A stretch of 64,000 bases of DNA from Alphaproteobacteria bacterium (GCA_030428615.1 JAUIDN010000017.1:1-64000), one strand, 5' to 3'. Counted from the first letter of the stretch, positions 1 to 10,820 are shown. The notes: generated by a model from the sequence alone, not told the origin. Translations and numbers: made by a program.

Positions 1-1064
1 TTCCCCTCAAGGAAAGCATAAACAGCAACTTCATTCGAAGCGTTGAGGATAGTAGGCGCACTTCCACCATTTTGCAACACTTCTCGTGTAATATTAAGCG
101 AAGGAAAATGTGCCCGATCGGGTTTAATGAAATCCAGTGAACCGATTTCGGTAAGGTCCAGCTTTTTTGAAGGCGTACTCATTCGTTCGGGCCACCCAAG
201 CGCATAAGATATCGGCGTTCTCATATCCGGCGTTCCCAGTTGCGCAAGAACCGAGCCGTCTATATAGGAAACCATACTATGAATAATTGATTGCGGATGA
301 ATAACAATGTCGAGCTGATCCCTGTCTATTGGAAATAGATAATAGGCTTCTATAAGCTCCAATCCCTTATTCATCATGGTTGCACTATCGACAGAAATCT
401 TCGCTCCCATCGACCAGTTGGGATGTCTTACGGCTTGTTCCGGCGTTATTGAAGCCATCAAATCAACATCCAGATTCCAAAAAGGTCCACCGGATGCTGT
501 TAACGTAATTTTCTCAACAGCTTCCGGTTTTTCAAAGTCAAAAATTTGAAAAATCGCATTATGCTCTGAATCGACCGGTAAGATCGTCGCACCGTATTCC
601 CGAACCTGGTCCATCATAAAATCGCCCGCACACACAAGACACTCTTTGTTCGCCAGCGCAATTGTTGCCCCCCTTCGAACCGCAGTGAGAGTTGGTTTAA
701 GGCCCGCGGCACCGACAATTGATGACATGACCCAATCTGCCGGCATGTCCGCTGCTTCATCCAGACCGTTAGCACCCGCAGCAACCATAATATTTGTTCC
801 CGCCAACGCACTTTGTAGATCAAATAACAATCTCTCGTCAGCAATAACCGCCATTTCCGCATTAAATTGAATAGCTTGGTTTGCCAGCTTATCCACATTT
901 TCATATGCGGTCAGCGCTTTTATCGAGTAATCTTGAGGGTCACGGGATATAAGATCAAGTGTATTGCAACCGATTGAGCCTGTCGAACCAAGAATCGTTA
1001 CCGTCTTCTTTGTTTCAGCTTTCGCCAATTTCAGGTTATCTATTTCTGATACATTTATATTCAT
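1..1064 (-). CDS. dxr: 1-deoxy-D-xylulose 5-phosphate reductoisomerase, 3' part cut by window edge
   Basis: Manual minus-strand translation from ATG at 1064: MNINVSEIDNLKLAKAETKKTVTILGSTGSIGCNTLDLI..., ...LANKECLVCAGDFMMDQ..., ...SEHNAIFQ..., ...TASGGPFWN.... Open to window start, so absent from ORF track. Confidence 0.95.
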   Translation of the reverse strand, partial: MNINVSEIDNLKLAKAETKKTVTILGSTGSIGCNTLDLISRDPQDYSIKALTAYENVDKLANQAIQFNAEMAVIADERLLFDLQSALAGTNIMVAAGANGLDEAADMPADWVMSSIVGAAGLKPTLTAVRRGATIALANKECLVCAGDFMMDQVREYGATILPVDSEHNAIFQIFDFEKPEAVEKITLTASGGPFWNLDVDLMASITPEQAVRHPNWSMGAKISVDSATMMNKGLELIEAYYLFPIDRDQLDIVIHPQSIIHSMVSYIDGSVLAQLGTPDMRTPISYALGWPERMSTPSKKLDLTEIGSLDFIKPDRAHFPSLNITREVLQNGGSAPTILNASNEVAVYAFLEG

Positions 1065-1077
1065 TTCAACAACTTTT

Positions 1078-1920
1078 TTAATTACCCGACGTTAACGCAT
1101 ACGAAATGACAAGAACAGCCGGTGCAACAAATAAAACACCGTCCACGCGATCCATAACGCCACCATGCCCCGGAATGATCGCCCCAGAATCTTTAACGTT
1201 AAAGTTTCTTTTTACTGCTGATTCCGCAAGATCTCCAACCTGACTTAGCAACGCCAATAAACCACTCAATAAAAGCAGAATTGTGTCATTTTCGAATAAC
1301 GCGTAAATTTCGTCATTAAAAAAATAGGCATATAGGCCACTGAAAATCATTGCTGTAATCGTGCCTCCGATTAGACCTGACCATGTTTTATTCGGACTTA
1401 TTTTCGGTGACATTTTTGGTCCACCAATGTTTTTGCCAGCAAAATATGCACCTGTATCCATCGACCAAATTAAAATCATCATCCATAAAACAACAATACC
1501 GCCGTGATTTTCATTAATGAGTAAAAATGATGCCGATGGCACGAGCGCATAAAGAAATCCAACAAGCGCCCAAATTATTTTTGCCTTAATCATATATGCC
1601 GCAGCAATAATTGATGCAACGCTGCATGCAAGTGACAACCATAAATACGGACTGCCCCAATTTACGGACAACAACAAAAGCAATGCGCATATAACCTCAA
1701 CCACCACCAAAACAGACAACGTTTTTCCCTCAATAATGCCGTTCCATTCCGACAGGATAAGTACCGTTAGCAGGCTTACGAGTATAAAATAGGCGAGACC
1801 CCCGTTTAAAATCACATAAATTGCAATGGGAAGCATAACCAGTGCTGACAGAACACGCGTCAAAAGATTGTTTTTCTTAAGGTCTGGCGCCATATCGCCT
1901 GTCTCGTCTGTAATATTCAT
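1078..1920 (-). CDS. cdsA: Phosphatidate cytidylyltransferase; listed ORF start (2031) probably too long, internal Met at 1929, 1920 or 1893
   Basis: Multi-TM protein with SPNKTWSGLIGG and C-terminal KDSGAIIPGHGGVMDRVDGVLF signature; follows uppS. Confidence 0.93.
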   Translation of the reverse strand: MNITDETGDMAPDLKKNNLLTRVLSALVMLPIAIYVILNGGLAYFILVSLLTVLILSEWNGIIEGKTLSVLVVVEVICALLLLLSVNWGSPYLWLSLACSVASIIAAAYMIKAKIIWALVGFLYALVPSASFLLINENHGGIVVLWMMILIWSMDTGAYFAGKNIGGPKMSPKISPNKTWSGLIGGTITAMIFSGLYAYFFNDEIYALFENDTILLLLSGLLALLSQVGDLAESAVKRNFNVKDSGAIIPGHGGVMDRVDGVLFVAPAVLVISYALTSGN

Positions 1921-2629
1921 CAATGGCATTACATAGGCTTTCCTTTGTAAAATCAGGCCACAACACATCCTGAAATACAAATTCGGCGTATGCTGCCTGC
2001 CAAAGCATGAAGTTACTAAGGCGCTTCTCACCGCTTGTACGTATTATTAAATCCGGTTCTGGCATGTCATTGGTATAAAGGTTTTCAGAAAATATTTTTC
2101 CGTTTATTTCTTCAACCGCCAGGTTTCCGTCCTTTACCTTTTTTGCTATATTTCTTGCCGCATTGACGATTTCCTCCTGACCACCATAATTCAGCGCCAG
2201 CGTCAATCGAAGTTTGGTATTATCACGTGTTCTATCTTCTGCCTCATCAATCAGTGCAATTATGTTCTTACTTAACCGCTCCCGGCTGCCTATAAAATTG
2301 ATTCGGATATTTTGTTTATGCAATTCCTCTATCTCTTTGGTGAGATAGATTTTCAAAAGCCCCATTAAATCGTTTACTTCTTCAACAGGGCGGTTCCAAT
2401 TTTCCGATGAAAAAGCGTAGAGGGTAAGAAAATCTACATCAAGGTCGGCACATTTTTCGACGATGGCGCGTACCGCGTCCGCTCCCTTCTTGTGCCCGGC
2501 AAATTTTGGAAGTCGACGGGATTTGGCCCAACGACCATTCCCATCCATAATGATAGCAATGTGCTTCAGGCGATTTCTGGCCTGATCGTCTTGACTCGCA
2601 GCCTTATTACCTTCCCTAACCAGCAACAT
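1877..2629 (-). CDS. uppS: Isoprenyl transferase (undecaprenyl diphosphate synthase)
   Basis: HIAIIMDGNGRWAKSRRLPKFAGHKKGADAVR and YAFSSENWNRP motifs. Confidence 0.95.
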   Translation of the reverse strand: MLLVREGNKAASQDDQARNRLKHIAIIMDGNGRWAKSRRLPKFAGHKKGADAVRAIVEKCADLDVDFLTLYAFSSENWNRPVEEVNDLMGLLKIYLTKEIEELHKQNIRINFIGSRERLSKNIIALIDEAEDRTRDNTKLRLTLALNYGGQEEIVNAARNIAKKVKDGNLAVEEINGKIFSENLYTNDMPEPDLIIRTSGEKRLSNFMLWQAAYAEFVFQDVLWPDFTKESLCNAIDEYYRRDRRYGARP

Positions 2630-2634
2630 TAAAT

Positions 2635-3195
2635 TTATACCTGCATAATCTCGGCTTCTTTCGCAGCCGTCACCTCATCAATTGACTTAATCATCGTATC
2701 CGTCAGTTCCTGTATATCGTCAGCAAGATTCTTTTGCTCGTCCTGACTGATATTTCCTTCTTTTTCCATATGCTTTATGGTTTCCATCCCGTCACGACGG
2801 ACATTTCTAACCGCTACTTTTGACTGTTCAGAATAATTTTTAGCAAGTTTAGTAAGTTCAATACGGCGTTCCTCATTAAGCTCCGGAATAGGAATCCGCA
2901 GGGTATCACCATCAACGACAGGATTTAAACCAATTCCAGAGTTTCGAATAGCTTTTTCAACCGATGAAACCAACCCTTTATCCCATACATGTACGCTTAT
3001 TAACCTTGGCTCCGGCGTTGAAACAGTACCAACCTGATTTATCGGCATTTGAGCGCCATAAGCATCAACGACAACGGGATCAAGCAAATTAACAGATGCC
3101 CGCCCGGTTCGAAGCCCTTTAAATTCACTTTTTAAATTTTCAACCGCCCCATTCATACGGCGTTTTATATCTGCGAGACTCAGTTCAGATGACAT
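2635..3195 (-). CDS. frr: Ribosome recycling factor
   Basis: [44 protein letters not shown] motifs; 186 aa. Confidence 0.97.
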   Translation of the reverse strand: MSSELSLADIKRRMNGAVENLKSEFKGLRTGRASVNLLDPVVVDAYGAQMPINQVGTVSTPEPRLISVHVWDKGLVSSVEKAIRNSGIGLNPVVDGDTLRIPIPELNEERRIELTKLAKNYSEQSKVAVRNVRRDGMETIKHMEKEGNISQDEQKNLADDIQELTDTMIKSIDEVTAAKEAEIMQV

Positions 3196-3264
3196 GTTAT
3201 CACTCCTGATTTCTTGTTTTTATACTGTATAAAGCATTGCCCCAAGATTAACAAAGATGAAACC

Positions 3265-3984
3265 TCAATCACAAATCTTTGTATGCGGGCCATGCCCTTG
3301 TAAAACATTGGCAAAATTGCCATGTTCGTGGATCGAAAACACCAATATTGGAATATTATTCTCACGAGCAAGCGATATTGCCGACGCATCCATAACCTTC
3401 AGGTCATTTTTAAGTACATCCATATAACTTAAAGTATCATATTTTACGGCTTGCGGGTCAAGTTTTGGATCAGCATTATAAACGCCATCCACCTGAGTCC
3501 CCTTAAGGATCGCATCGCAATTCATTTCAGCGGCCCTGAGCGCCGCAGCACTGTCCGTTGTGAAGAACGGATTGCCCGTTCCTGCCGCAAAGACGACGAC
3601 ACGCCCTTTTTCCATATGCCTTATTGCCTTACGTCGGATGTAAGGTTCGCAAACTGATGCTATTGGGAATGCGGACTGGACCCGTGTATCAATCCCTATA
3701 TTTTCCAATGCATTTTGCATAGCCAGACTGTTCATAACTGTTGCAAGCATTCCCATATGATCGGCGGACGTTCTATCGAAACCACTTGCAACGCCCGTCA
3801 TTCCACGAAAAATATTGCCCGCACCAACGACAAGGCACACCTGAATACCCATTTCCACAACCGTTTTTATTTCTTCAGCAACTCTTTTAACAACATCCGG
3901 GGATATACCATAATCCTGTTCACCCATCAGAGCTTCACCAGACAATTTTAAAAGTACTCGTTTATACTGAAGTTCATTTGACAT
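3265..3984 (-). CDS. pyrH: Uridylate kinase
   Basis: [35 protein letters not shown] motifs. Confidence 0.97.
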   Translation of the reverse strand: MSNELQYKRVLLKLSGEALMGEQDYGISPDVVKRVAEEIKTVVEMGIQVCLVVGAGNIFRGMTGVASGFDRTSADHMGMLATVMNSLAMQNALENIGIDTRVQSAFPIASVCEPYIRRKAIRHMEKGRVVVFAAGTGNPFFTTDSAAALRAAEMNCDAILKGTQVDGVYNADPKLDPQAVKYDTLSYMDVLKNDLKVMDASAISLARENNIPILVFSIHEHGNFANVLQGHGPHTKICD

Positions 3985-4074
3985 TAATATTCTCTCCTGA
4001 ATTTACGGTATGTACTTTGCGCCAGCTTTTTCCATATGTCCATTAAGTTTTTGAACTTTTCAGACGCCATATAG

Positions 4075-4131
4075 ACTTCGGGCCCAAATACGGATACTTA
4101 AACATAAATATCCATATCTGAGCCCGAAAGT
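4075..4131. other. Long imperfect stem-loop between tsf and pyrH
   Basis: ACTTCGGGCCCAAATACGGATA and TATCCATATCTGAGCCCGAAAGT arms pair with few mismatches around a ~12-nt loop; no T-tract follows on the minus strand. Confidence 0.6.
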
Positions 4132-4139
4132 AAATTTAT

Positions 4140-5069
4140 CTAGCTGCTTACAGCGGCGGCAACTTCTGCAGCAAAGTCATCTGCTTCTTTTTCAATACCT
4201 TCGCCGAGTTCCAGTCTCACATATCCTGCAAGTTTAATATCTGTACCCGCGTCTTTTGCAGCGTTTTCAATCACTTTTTTGATTTTCGTCTCGCCATCAA
4301 TTACAAATGTCTGCTCGACAAAAACCACTTCCTGATAAAATTTATTCATACGGCCAACAATCATTTTTTCAATGATGTTATCCGGTTTTCCGCTTTCACG
4401 TGCCTGTTCAATGAGAACCGCTTTTTCACGCTCAACCGCTTCAGGAGAAAGTTCCTCCACCGTCATTGATTGTGGGTTGGTGGCAGCAACGTGCATCGCA
4501 AGCTGCTTGCCAAGCGCTTCAAGCAATCCCGCATCAGCGTCTGATTCGAGCGCGACGAGCACAGCCAGCTTCCCAAGTCCGGGCGCCGCAGCATTATGGA
4601 TATAAGTCGATACAACACCATTTGAAACAGAGAGTCCCTCAGAGCGGCGGAAGTTCATGTTTTCACCAATTGTACCAACGGCTTCCGTTATTTCTTCTTC
4701 GACGCTGTGTGAGGTTCCGGGATAGGTTGCCGCTTTCGTGGCTTCATAGTCACCACCATTTGCAAGGGCAACTTCAGCAACGCCTTTCACAAGAGACTGA
4801 AATTGTTCATTGCGAGCAACAAAATCCGTTTCCGAGTTTACTTCAACTGCAACGGCTGATGCACCATTTGACGCAACAGCAACAAGTCCCTCTGCCGCGA
4901 CGCGACCAGATTTTTTCTCCGCTTTCGCGATACCTTTCTGGCGAAGCCAGTCAATTGCAGCTTCAATATCGCCGTCAGTTTCACCAAGAGCCTTTTTGCA
5001 ATCCATCATACCTGCGCCGGATTTATCACGCAGTTCCTTAACAAGAGCGGCAGTAATTTGAGCCATCAT
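4140..5069 (-). CDS. tsf: Elongation factor Ts
   Basis: [24 protein letters not shown]..., [16 protein letters not shown] motifs. Confidence 0.97.
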   Translation of the reverse strand: MMAQITAALVKELRDKSGAGMMDCKKALGETDGDIEAAIDWLRQKGIAKAEKKSGRVAAEGLVAVASNGASAVAVEVNSETDFVARNEQFQSLVKGVAEVALANGGDYEATKAATYPGTSHSVEEEITEAVGTIGENMNFRRSEGLSVSNGVVSTYIHNAAAPGLGKLAVLVALESDADAGLLEALGKQLAMHVAATNPQSMTVEELSPEAVEREKAVLIEQARESGKPDNIIEKMIVGRMNKFYQEVVFVEQTFVIDGETKIKKVIENAAKDAGTDIKLAGYVRLELGEGIEKEADDFAAEVAAAVSS

Positions 5070-5093
5070 TCTATCCTTGTTTAAAATTCAATA

Positions 5094-5963
5094 TTATGAA
5101 GATTTTTCTTCTGTTTTCTCTTCGGCTGGTGCTTCTTCAGCAACAGCTTCTTCCTTTTTCTCTTCCTCAGCAGGCGCTTCTTCAGCCTTCACCTCTTCTT
5201 CGGCGGCGACTTCTGCCACAGGAATTTCTTCAACCGGTGCTTCCTGCTCACCAAGATCAACGCCATGTGAGGTTAATTCCTGCTGGATACCTTCAAGTAC
5301 CGCATCCGCAATCAGATTGCAGTAAAGATCAATTGCACGTGTTGCGTCATCATTTCCAGGAATAGGGAAATCAATATCGTCCGGGCTACAGTTTGTATCC
5401 AGAATAGCGACAACCGGTATACCCAGCTTCTTCGCTTCTGCGATTGCGAGTTCTTCTTTGTTTGTATCAATCACAAAAATAGCGCTTGGAATACCGCCCA
5501 TTTCCTTGATACCGCCAAGTGAACGTTCAAGTTTATCGCGTTCGCGTGTCATTTGAAGCGTTTCTTTCTTGGTCAAGCCCGCCAGATCGCCTGAAAGGCT
5601 CTCATCAAGCACATTAAGCCGTTTGATAGAATTGGAAATAGTTTCCCAGTTCGTAAGCATTCCACCTAACCAGCGATGGTTCACGTAATATTGACCACAA
5701 CGCTTCGCTGCTTCGGCAATGGGCCCAGAAGCCTGACGTTTCGTTCCAACGAACAACACACGTCCACCTGCTGCTGTCACGTCCCTAACCTGTTCGAGAG
5801 CACGGTGAAGAAGCGGCACAGTAATAGAAAGATTGATGATATGAACTTTGTTACGTACACCAAAGATATAATCACCCATGCGTGGGTTCCAACGATGTTT
5901 TTGATGTCCAAAGTGAACGCCAGCTTCCAACAGCTCGCGCATAGTAAATGTAGGCATAGCCAT
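5094..5963 (-). CDS. rpsB: 30S ribosomal protein S2 with acidic Ala/Glu/Lys-rich C-terminal extension; start at [21 protein letters not shown] (5963)
   Basis: [35 protein letters not shown]; listed ORF start 6062 is an in-frame upstream extension into the leader. Confidence 0.96.
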   Translation of the reverse strand: MAMPTFTMRELLEAGVHFGHQKHRWNPRMGDYIFGVRNKVHIINLSITVPLLHRALEQVRDVTAAGGRVLFVGTKRQASGPIAEAAKRCGQYYVNHRWLGGMLTNWETISNSIKRLNVLDESLSGDLAGLTKKETLQMTRERDKLERSLGGIKEMGGIPSAIFVIDTNKEELAIAEAKKLGIPVVAILDTNCSPDDIDFPIPGNDDATRAIDLYCNLIADAVLEGIQQELTSHGVDLGEQEAPVEEIPVAEVAAEEEVKAEEAPAEEEKKEEAVAEEAPAEEKTEEKSS

Positions 5964-6076
5964 AATAAAATTCCTTTTCCGGTTAATCCTCTGCGGGTTC
6001 TGAGTTCCGAAGAACACCGGTGTGTCGATCCCAGTATGTAGGGGACTAACAAACACCCGCATGTGAAAGTAAGCGC

Positions 6077-6105
6077 GTAATACACTTTGAAGACGCTGAT
6101 TTCAA
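6077..6105 (-). promoter_or_regulatory. Candidate sigma70-type promoter for rpsB
   Basis: Minus strand TTGAAA (6105-6100), 17-nt spacer, TATTAC (6082-6077). Confidence 0.5.
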
Positions 6106-6132
6106 GGCTTTTTTGCAAAAAGTTTTACTTTT

Positions 6133-6873
6133 TTACCTAGGATTACCCTTAACACCCGGATGAATATTTTCCTGATCAATTTCACCATATCCGGCAGCAG
6201 GGTCAATTACCCTTTTTCCACCGACTATTTTTGGCTCTACGGTCATAATTTTCCGTCGCTTTGCGAAGTCCACCGCTTCATCAACCGAATTCGCCTGACC
6301 AAGTAATTTTAAATTCATTATGGTGGGAAACATCAGGATTTCTTTGTTTTCTCTAATAAAATCAAGTGGTTCGGCCCATTTTATATCTACAATTTCGTGA
6401 TCATCGGGAACCGCTATCTGATTTTCAGGGGCCCGAGCAAGAAAAAAACGCGTGTCATATCTTTTGGGAAATATGCGGGGCGTGATCCAGCGGGCGAAGG
6501 GGATTACATAATCTACAAATTTTTCCACACCATTATTGGCGATTAAGTCGGTAACCGTTATTTCATTGCTGATAAGAGCATCGAGATGCGGGTTTATCAA
6601 ATGTGGATCACCGATCATCAACTGTGATTCTTCAAACACTTCACGAACAGCCGTCACAATGAGTTTGCTATATCCGTCTGGAAAACCAGGAACACGTACT
6701 TTATTTTTCAGATCTTCGGGGTCAACCTTGCCACCGGGGAATACATAGGTTCCACCTGCGAAATCAATATCATCATGGCGGCGCACCATAAGAACTTCAA
6801 GCTTTCCGGTATTGCTATTATCCCGAATGACAAGAATTGAGGCTGAATCGATTAGATCGGAATTCGTGATCAT
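6133..6873 (-). CDS. NUDIX hydrolase (Nudix box with insertion, NUDT19-like layout)
   Basis: GGTYVFPGGKVDPED ... AVREVFEESQLM; abuts dnaE stop. Confidence 0.85.
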   Translation of the reverse strand: MITNSDLIDSASILVIRDNSNTGKLEVLMVRRHDDIDFAGGTYVFPGGKVDPEDLKNKVRVPGFPDGYSKLIVTAVREVFEESQLMIGDPHLINPHLDALISNEITVTDLIANNGVEKFVDYVIPFARWITPRIFPKRYDTRFFLARAPENQIAVPDDHEIVDIKWAEPLDFIRENKEILMFPTIMNLKLLGQANSVDEAVDFAKRRKIMTVEPKIVGGKRVIDPAAGYGEIDQENIHPGVKGNPR

Positions 6874-9800
6874 TTAAATTTCTTTTGCTTCGATAACGCC
6901 TTTTAGGGACGCGACCGCATTTCTAATCGCCGGAGAAATTTTATAACGTTCCCTGAGTTCAATATCGACATCACAATTAGGAAATTCATCATGTTTGATA
7001 TTCATTTTGAAAGTAACACGACCACGGCCATTTCTATGATCTTTGAGAATTTCATGAATCGCATCAAGGTTATTGTTATCGTTCAAATATATATCCAGGC
7101 CGGTTCCTGTTCTTTGAGCGACCTGATCAATTGTTTCAAGCCCCTGCGCTGTTATTCTGAGCGCTCCGTCGTCCGAGCGACGAACTTCCGCATTGATAAT
7201 AACAGAATTACCACTCGCCAGAACCTCATCTTTAGCATCAAGAAGTTCGGAGAATAGGGTAACTTCATAACCACCATATGCATCCGACAAACTTAAGAAT
7301 GCATAAGGGTTCCCGCGTTTTGATTTCATACGGCGAATGGCTTGTATCGTGCCAGCCAGTTTGATCACCCCACCTTTTCCGATTGCCCGTTCTTCAATTT
7401 CTGTGCTTGGCACAACCTTCTGACGTTCGAGTACGCTGCTATAAGCATCAAGCGGATGTGCTGAAAGATAAAACCCAACCGCTTCCTGTTCACACTTCAA
7501 CCGCTCAATCAAATCCCATTCATTTATATCTGGCAATATGATTGCATTTTCTTCTACCTGATCACCAAAAAGGCTTACCTGATTTGAATTACGCTCCTGC
7601 GTCGCCAGATTCATTTCCCGAAGCATCATTTCAACCACTGCATACAGCTGCGCACGGTTGGGGTTAATGCTGTCAAATGCCCCTGCTTTAATCAGGTTTT
7701 CGAGCGCTCTTTTGTTAATTTGGCGTGTATCAACCCGGTTACAGAAATCATCAATGTCTCTGAAGTCACCATTTGCTGTACGTTCATCAACCAGCGACCT
7801 CATGGCCGCCACACCAACATTTTTTAATCCGGCAAGCCCGTACCGAACCCCTCGTAACTTACCATCACTTAAAGCACCACCAATATTATCTTCATCTTTT
7901 TCGCCTTCGATGACTTCGGCAGAAAATTCGACCTGTGATTTGTTTATATCGGGTGGTAAAATTGGAATATTCAGATTATTAAGTTCTTGTTTAAAAATGT
8001 GAAGCTTGTCCGTATTGGTCAGGTCAAGCGTCATGATCGCTGCCATAAATTCAGCGGTATAATTCGCTTTCAGAAAGGCCGTATGATAAGAAACGAGTGC
8101 ATATGCAGCTGCATGACTTTTGTTAAAGCCATAACCAGCGAATTTAGCCACCTGATCAAAAATACCGGCGGCCTGCTTCGGATCAACACCCTTTTTATCT
8201 GCACCCTCCTGAAACCGTGCGCGCTGCGCATCCATTTCAGATGCAATCTTTTTACCCATCGCGCGTCTCAAAATATCCGCGTCACCAAGTGTGTAATCCG
8301 CGAGAATTTGCGCTATCTGCATTACCTGTTCCTGATAAATGATCACGCCATAGGTTTCAGTAAGAATTTCTTCGAGCAGTGGATGGAGATAATCCGGATC
8401 TTCTTCACCGTGTTTACAGGCGATATAACGGGGGATATTATCCATTGGACCCGGACGGTAGAGCGCGACCACCGCAATGATGTCTTCAAACATGTCCGGC
8501 TTAAGGTTCATAAGAACGCTTTGCATCCCGCTACTCTCCAACTGGAATACACCAACCGTATTGCCGCTGCACATAAGATCGAAAGAGGGTTTGTCATCAA
8601 GAGGTACATTTTCAATATCAATTTCGACATTCCGCTCTTTAATGTTTTCCACTGCTTTTTTGAGAACCGTAAGTGTCTTCAAACCAAGGAAGTCGAACTT
8701 CACCAACCCTGCCTGCTCAACATATTTCATATTATATTGCGTAACCGGCATGTCCGATCGCGGATCGCGGTATAGAGGCACCAGTTGTTCGAGAGGTCTA
8801 TCACCGATAACAACGCCCGCGGCATGTGTTGAAGCGTGACGGAATAATCCCTCCAATTGAAGCGCAATATTTATAAGCCGCTCCGTGCCGGGATCACCTT
8901 TAATTTCCTCACGCAGCCTTTTTTCGCCTTCAATCGCTTCCGATAGCGTAACCGGATTTGCCGGATTACTTGGAATCATTTTGGAAAGACGGTCGACTTG
9001 CCCGTATGGCATTTGCAGCACACGCCCGACGTCTCGGACCACGGCCCTCGCCTGCAATTTTCCGAAGGTGATGATTTGTGCCACCTGATCATGGCCATAT
9101 TTCTCCTGGACATACCTAATGACCTGTTCCCGCTTATCCTGGCAGAAATCGATATCAAAGTCAGGCATGGAAATACGTTCCGGATTTAAGAAGCGTTCGA
9201 AAAGAAGTCCAAATTTGAGTGGGTCCAGATCTGTGATCTTAAGCGCCCAGGCGACAACGGAGCCTGCACCTGACCCCCTGCCCGGACCAACAGGAATGTC
9301 ATGATCTTTTGACCATTGTATAAAATCAGCAACGATAAGAAAATAACCGGGAAACCCCATCTTAATGATTATGTCGAGTTCATATTCAAGGCGGTCAATA
9401 TAGGGCTTGCCCAGCTCAAGCCGCTTTTCTGCATCCGTTTCACCACCAAATACATGCTTAACAAGACGCTCTTCCAATCCTTCCGTTGATACCTTTCGCA
9501 GGCTGTCCGCTTCGTTCATACTTTCATCAATGGTAAAATTAGGCAGGATCGGATCAATTATCGGTACCTTGAAAGCGCAGCGGCGCGCGATCACAACCGT
9601 GTTTGTGATCGCTTCCGGAATATCGTCAAACAATTCGGCCATTTCCTTCGCCGATTTGAAGTAATTTTCCGGTGTTTCCTTCCGACGATCCGTTTGTTCC
9701 ACATAATTTCCACCGGCAATACAAAGCAGCGCATCATGAGCCTCATACATCTTACGCTTTGTAAAAAATACCTGATTAGTCGCAACAAGTGGAATATCAT

Positions 9801-10398
9801 ATTTATAGGCATAATCGATAAAAGTGCCTTCAAGCTCGTGTTCTACTGTGAGCCCATGACGGGAAATTTCCATATAGAGCCGATCGGCAAAAATACTTTT
9901 TAAATAACAAAGACATTCTTCTGCCTTCTCGTTTTCGCCGTCCTGCAGGTATTTTCCTACCGGACCATTAAATCCGCCGGTAAGGCAAATGACATCACCC
10001 GTGTAACCATCCAGTTCTTCAATGGAAATTTGTGGTGTTTCCGATGGCTCCGATTCAAGGTGGGCTTTGCTGACCAGAACCATCAAATTTTTATATCCGA
10101 TCTCCGTTTGAGCAAGCAGGACCAGCCAGCCCGGTTCCGGCTGTCTGTGATTCAGGTTATCCTCCGCCTTCTGATGTCGGATCGCCAGCGTACAGCCGAT
10201 AATTGGCTGAATGCCCTTCGCGGGAAGGTTTATGGAAACATCAAGCGCGCCAAACATATTATTGGTATCGGTAATCGCCACCGCAGGCATTCTGTTGCCA
10301 ATGCATTGCTTTATAATGTCATTGGTTTTCATCGCGCCTTCAGCCAAGGAATAGGCGGAATGCAGTCTCAGGTGGATGAATTGATTTTCGTCTGGCAT
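6874..10398 (-). CDS. dnaE: DNA polymerase III alpha subunit
   Basis: FIHLRLHSAYSLAEGAM N-term PHP domain; GPGRGSGAGSVVAW; PDFDIDFCQDKREQVI; GYGFNKSHAAAYALVSY; 1174 aa. Confidence 0.97.
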   Translation of the reverse strand: MPDENQFIHLRLHSAYSLAEGAMKTNDIIKQCIGNRMPAVAITDTNNMFGALDVSINLPAKGIQPIIGCTLAIRHQKAEDNLNHRQPEPGWLVLLAQTEIGYKNLMVLVSKAHLESEPSETPQISIEELDGYTGDVICLTGGFNGPVGKYLQDGENEKAEECLCYLKSIFADRLYMEISRHGLTVEHELEGTFIDYAYKYDIPLVATNQVFFTKRKMYEAHDALLCIAGGNYVEQTDRRKETPENYFKSAKEMAELFDDIPEAITNTVVIARRCAFKVPIIDPILPNFTIDESMNEADSLRKVSTEGLEERLVKHVFGGETDAEKRLELGKPYIDRLEYELDIIIKMGFPGYFLIVADFIQWSKDHDIPVGPGRGSGAGSVVAWALKITDLDPLKFGLLFERFLNPERISMPDFDIDFCQDKREQVIRYVQEKYGHDQVAQIITFGKLQARAVVRDVGRVLQMPYGQVDRLSKMIPSNPANPVTLSEAIEGEKRLREEIKGDPGTERLINIALQLEGLFRHASTHAAGVVIGDRPLEQLVPLYRDPRSDMPVTQYNMKYVEQAGLVKFDFLGLKTLTVLKKAVENIKERNVEIDIENVPLDDKPSFDLMCSGNTVGVFQLESSGMQSVLMNLKPDMFEDIIAVVALYRPGPMDNIPRYIACKHGEEDPDYLHPLLEEILTETYGVIIYQEQVMQIAQILADYTLGDADILRRAMGKKIASEMDAQRARFQEGADKKGVDPKQAAGIFDQVAKFAGYGFNKSHAAAYALVSYHTAFLKANYTAEFMAAIMTLDLTNTDKLHIFKQELNNLNIPILPPDINKSQVEFSAEVIEGEKDEDNIGGALSDGKLRGVRYGLAGLKNVGVAAMRSLVDERTANGDFRDIDDFCNRVDTRQINKRALENLIKAGAFDSINPNRAQLYAVVEMMLREMNLATQERNSNQVSLFGDQVEENAIILPDINEWDLIERLKCEQEAVGFYLSAHPLDAYSSVLERQKVVPSTEIEERAIGKGGVIKLAGTIQAIRRMKSKRGNPYAFLSLSDAYGGYEVTLFSELLDAKDEVLASGNSVIINAEVRRSDDGALRITAQGLETIDQVAQRTGTGLDIYLNDNNNLDAIHEILKDHRNGRGRVTFKMNIKHDEFPNCDVDIELRERYKISPAIRNAVASLKGVIEAKEI

Positions 10399-10418
10399 AA
10401 AAGTCTTTATCTAGTGAA

Positions 10419-10820
10419 TCACATCATGCTCAATATTAGTACGACCACCGTAAATTCAGCAACACATTGTGTGGCATAGATCAAAAATAATTTAAGTGAG
10501 CGACCCTCAAATGCGTAGGAAAGGCCGATTTGCGCCGATGTAATCCCAACAGCCGTAATAACCCCGACCGCAATGGCAGATCGCAAATCAAGCGCCATAA
10601 TCTGAAGAATCACTGCAAACGAAAAGCTAACGAGTAAACATGTGCCAAAACCAATGATCATGGCATCTCTTGGGCTTCCCAGGTCTTCAGCTTTAAGGCC
10701 GCATTCTTTTAGCCACTGTTCTCCAAAGAGCATTTTTGAAAACCACAAGCCGCCAACCATAAATTTGGCCACCGCCGCAAGCAAGATCGCGATAAAATTC
10801 AAATTTCCAATATCCAGCAT
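10419..10820 (-). CDS. Small membrane protein, DUF1761-like
   Basis: 133 aa, four predicted TM segments, KFMVGGLWFSKMLFGEQW; family assignment from memory. Confidence 0.6.
   Translation of the reverse strand: MLDIGNLNFIAILLAAVAKFMVGGLWFSKMLFGEQWLKECGLKAEDLGSPRDAMIIGFGTCLLVSFSFAVILQIMALDLRSAIAVGVITAVGITSAQIGLSYAFEGRSLKLFLIYATQCVAEFTVVVLILSMM

Noticed and set aside
5077-5325. Plus-strand Ser/Ala-rich ORF over the end of rpsB
   Set aside because: Antisense artefact of the Glu/Ala-rich S2 tail.
7987-8775. 262-aa plus-strand ORF inside dnaE, and many other long antisense ORFs across nuo, tsf, rnj and lon
   Set aside because: Fully antisense to well-recognised genes, no protein motif, typical of shadow frames.
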